From Pseudomonadota bacterium (GTDB lineage: Bacteria; Pseudomonadota; Gammaproteobacteria; Acidiferrobacterales; Acidiferrobacteraceae): a stretch of 18,101 nucleotides of DNA. The DNA lies in assembly GCA_021795255.1 (NCBI GenBank), contig JAJYPQ010000036.1, positions 1 through 18,101 of the forward strand, in the 5' to 3' direction. This document shows positions 16,599 to 18,101 of this stretch, in pieces. Below the pieces are notes generated by a model that was not told the DNA's origin, did not search any database, and worked only from the letters and a program-made list of their open reading frames with translations. Made by a program: the position numbers and the translations under genes. The stretch's first letter is position 1; each line of letters begins with the position of its first letter.

Positions 16599-17633
16599 TC
16601 ACCGCAAGCTTCGCAAAAATCGGAGATCGTTTTCGTAAAAAAGGCGCAGATCGGGAATCCCGTCACGCAACATCAAAAGCCGCTCGACGCCCATGCCAAA
16701 CGCAAACCCGCTGAACCGTTCGGCATCAATCCCAACCCGTGCTAGGACCGCAGGATGGACCAAGCCGCAACCAAGGACCTCGACATAACCAGTACCTTTA
16801 CAGACGCGACAGCCCTCCCCACCGCACAAAAGACAGCTCACGTCGACCTCGGCCGAGGGCTCGGTGAAAGGAAAATACGAGGGGCGCAGACGCAAATCCA
16901 GGGGCCGTTCAAAGAATCCTTCGAGGAACTTATGCAAGGTCGACTTCAAATGGCCCATATGGATGCCCTCGCCCACCACCAGGCCTTCCACTTGATGAAA
17001 GATCGGGCTATGCGTAGGGTCGGGGGAATCGGCGCGATACACGCGCCCCGGGGCTATGATCCGAAACGGAGGGCTATTGTTCTCCATGAAGCGGATCTGA
17101 ACAGTCGAGGTATGGGTCCGCAGGAGATGCGCGTCTGGGAGATAGAAGGTGTCATGCATGGCGCGCGCCGGGTGATGGGCCGGGATGTTGAGGGCCTCGA
17201 AGTTGTGGAACTCATCTTCGACCTCGGGGCCGCTTGCCTGGCTAAAGCCAAGAGCCGCAAAGATATCCTCGATGCGGCGCAAAGCAGCGGTCAGGGGATG
17301 CAGGCTGCCCACGCTAAGACCCCGTCCGGGAAGCGTGACATCCACGGCCTCGGCGCTCAATTGCGCCTTCTGCTGATCGGCGACGAGCACCGCCAACCGG
17401 GCGCCATGCGCCTCGTCCAAGGCCTTCTTCAGGGTATTGACGAGCTGACCGGCGCGCGGCCGCTCGTCTTGAGACAGCGTCCCGATCCGCTTCAATTCCT
17501 CAGTGAGCAAGCCGCTCTTTCCGAGGAAGCGCACGCGCCACGCCTCGAGCGCGCCCAGATCGGACGCGCTCGACAGGGCCTGAACCGCCTCCTTCTCGAG
17601 CCGCTCAAGCCTTTCTACGAACGGCTCGCCCAT
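16599..17633 (-). CDS. pheS: Phenylalanyl-tRNA synthetase alpha subunit
   Basis: A 344-residue class II synthetase catalytic subunit. The N-terminal coiled-coil for tRNA contact covers residues 1-85. The catalytic domain shows the motif around [20 protein letters not shown], motif 2 [20 protein letters not shown], four cysteines in [14 protein letters not shown] that could bind a metal, and motif 3 [14 protein letters not shown]. It activates phenylalanine and charges tRNA-Phe with PheT. Only 16 bases separate it from rplT, so there is no room for the pheM attenuator leader that lies between these genes in E. coli; control probably comes from upstream or by coupling to rplT. Confidence 0.97.
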   Translation of the reverse strand: MGEPFVERLERLEKEAVQALSSASDLGALEAWRVRFLGKSGLLTEELKRIGTLSQDERPRAGQLVNTLKKALDEAHGARLAVLVADQQKAQLSAEAVDVTLPGRGLSVGSLHPLTAALRRIEDIFAALGFSQASGPEVEDEFHNFEALNIPAHHPARAMHDTFYLPDAHLLRTHTSTVQIRFMENNSPPFRIIAPGRVYRADSPDPTHSPIFHQVEGLVVGEGIHMGHLKSTLHKFLEGFFERPLDLRLRPSYFPFTEPSAEVDVSCLLCGGEGCRVCKGTGYVEVLGCGLVHPAVLARVGIDAERFSGFAFGMGVERLLMLRDGIPDLRLFYENDLRFLRSLR

Positions 17634-17634
17634 C

Positions 17635-17655
17635 GCCTAAAGTGCGTTCTTAGGC
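17635..17655 (-). promoter_or_regulatory. Small inverted repeat over the rplT stop and pheS ribosome binding site
   Basis: GCCTAA (17635-17640) and TTAGGC (17650-17655) can pair as a 6-bp stem with a 9-base loop. One arm covers the last codon and stop of rplT; the other covers the AGGCG just before the pheS ATG. Ribosomes finishing rplT would open it, so it could couple pheS translation to rplT. This is inferred from sequence only. Confidence 0.3.
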
Positions 17656-18012
17656 TAAGGAGAGGCTGGCTTTGGCCTTCTCGGCAAGGGCCGCGAAGGC
17701 CGCTTTATCGGCCACCGCGATATCGGCCAATACCTTGCGATCAATGGCGATTGACGCTTTCCGTAAACCATCCATCAAACGGCTATAGCTCAACCCGCAC
17801 TCACGGGCGGCGGCATTGATACGCACAATCCAGAGCGCCCGAAACTGGCGTTTCCGATCCCGCCGATCCCGGTAGGCGTACTGGCCAGCCTTGGCGACCG
17901 CTTGCTTGGCGACCCGAAAGACGTTCTTGCGCGCGCCGCGATAGCCCTTAGCAAGCGCTGTGACCTTTTTATGCCGGGCCCGGGCAGTAACTCCGCGTTT
18001 TACACGTGGCAT
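17650..18012 (-). CDS. rplT: Large-subunit ribosomal protein L20
   Basis: A 120-residue, very basic protein of normal L20 length. It starts [30 protein letters not shown] in family style (positions 1-30), followed by the long helix with [16 protein letters not shown], which binds 23S rRNA, and the globular C-terminal part from [19 protein letters not shown]20 is needed early in assembly of the 50S subunit and in several bacteria represses its own operon by binding the leader mRNA; that leader would be outside this window. A CAGGAG Shine-Dalgarno precedes the ATG, and rpmI ends 15 bases upstream. Confidence 0.97.
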   Translation of the reverse strand: MPRVKRGVTARARHKKVTALAKGYRGARKNVFRVAKQAVAKAGQYAYRDRRDRKRQFRALWIVRINAAARECGLSYSRLMDGLRKASIAIDRKVLADIAVADKAAFAALAEKAKASLSLA

Positions 18013-18027
18013 GGGAAGACTCCTGCG

Positions 18028-18101
18028 TTAAGCGTAAGGGAGCATGCGAGTAACGCCTGCCACATCCGACGGATGGACCAGACGATCGGCGCGCAGATGA
18101 C
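18028..18101 (-). CDS. rpmI: Large-subunit ribosomal protein L35, C-terminal 23 residues (5' end outside window)
   Basis: On the minus strand the last bases of the window encode HLRADRLVHPSDVAGVTRML, then PYA and a TAA stop at 18028-18030. L35 proteins end in a similar stretch (for example a lysine/serine-DLG-like segment and a final ...LPYA in E. coli). The position immediately before rplT fits the conserved rpmI-rplT pair. Only the 3' end is present, so length and start cannot be judged. Confidence 0.85.
   Translation of the reverse strand, partial: HLRADRLVHPSDVAGVTRMLPYA

Noticed and set aside
16595..16666. N-terminal extension of pheT
   Set aside because: The extra 24 residues read into pheS in another frame and match no PheT N-terminus; GTG 16594 has a Shine-Dalgarno and a family-like start.
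16755..17819. 354-codon open frame on the + strand
   Set aside because: It lies fully antisense to pheS and the end of rplT, whose proteins are unmistakable. Long antisense frames are common in GC-rich genes, and the translation is low in complexity with no recognisable domain.
1..18101. CRISPR arrays, insertion sequences, integrases, rRNA or tRNA genes
   Set aside because: No regularly spaced repeats, transposase-like frames or structural RNA genes were recognised on either strand.

Overview
The window looks like a chromosomal segment of a moderately GC-rich Gram-negative proteobacterium, gammaproteobacterial or acidithiobacilli-like. Three things point there: outer-membrane export genes, the gene order rpmI-rplT-pheS-pheT-ihfA-merR, and a complete-looking pel exopolysaccharide cluster. 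I cannot name the species from sequence alone.

Left half (1-10413, + strand): the 3' end of pelA, then pelB split into two genes, pelC, pelD, pelE, pelF and pelG. The genes overlap or are a few bases apart, as in one translationally coupled operon. Its promoter and the 5' part of pelA lie outside the window. PelF, PelD, PelE and PelG form the inner-membrane, c-di-GMP-gated synthase and transporter. PelA is the periplasmic modification enzyme. PelB and PelC form the periplasmic scaffold and outer-membrane exit. Two deviations stand out. PelB is made as a membrane-anchored TPR protein plus a separately secreted TPR/beta-barrel protein. PelG is interrupted by an in-frame TAA after codon 304.

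Middle (10414-13549): 337 bp without a gene, holding only weak hairpins, separates the convergent pel operon and galE. The minus-strand GalE carries Cys at the position equivalent to E. coli Tyr299, which predicts that it can also interconvert UDP-GlcNAc and UDP-GalNAc, the sugar Pel needs. Upstream of it are a glutathione S-transferase-like gene and a 3-mercaptopyruvate-type sulfurtransferase.

Right part (13549-18101, minus strand): the conserved translation/nucleoid operon rpmI (3' end only), rplT, pheS, pheT, ihfA and a MerR-type regulator. The sulfurtransferase appears to be the last gene of this run. I saw no tRNA, rRNA, CRISPR array or recognisable insertion sequence. The main points for a second look are the pelG stop codon, the split pelB and the GalE gatekeeper residue.
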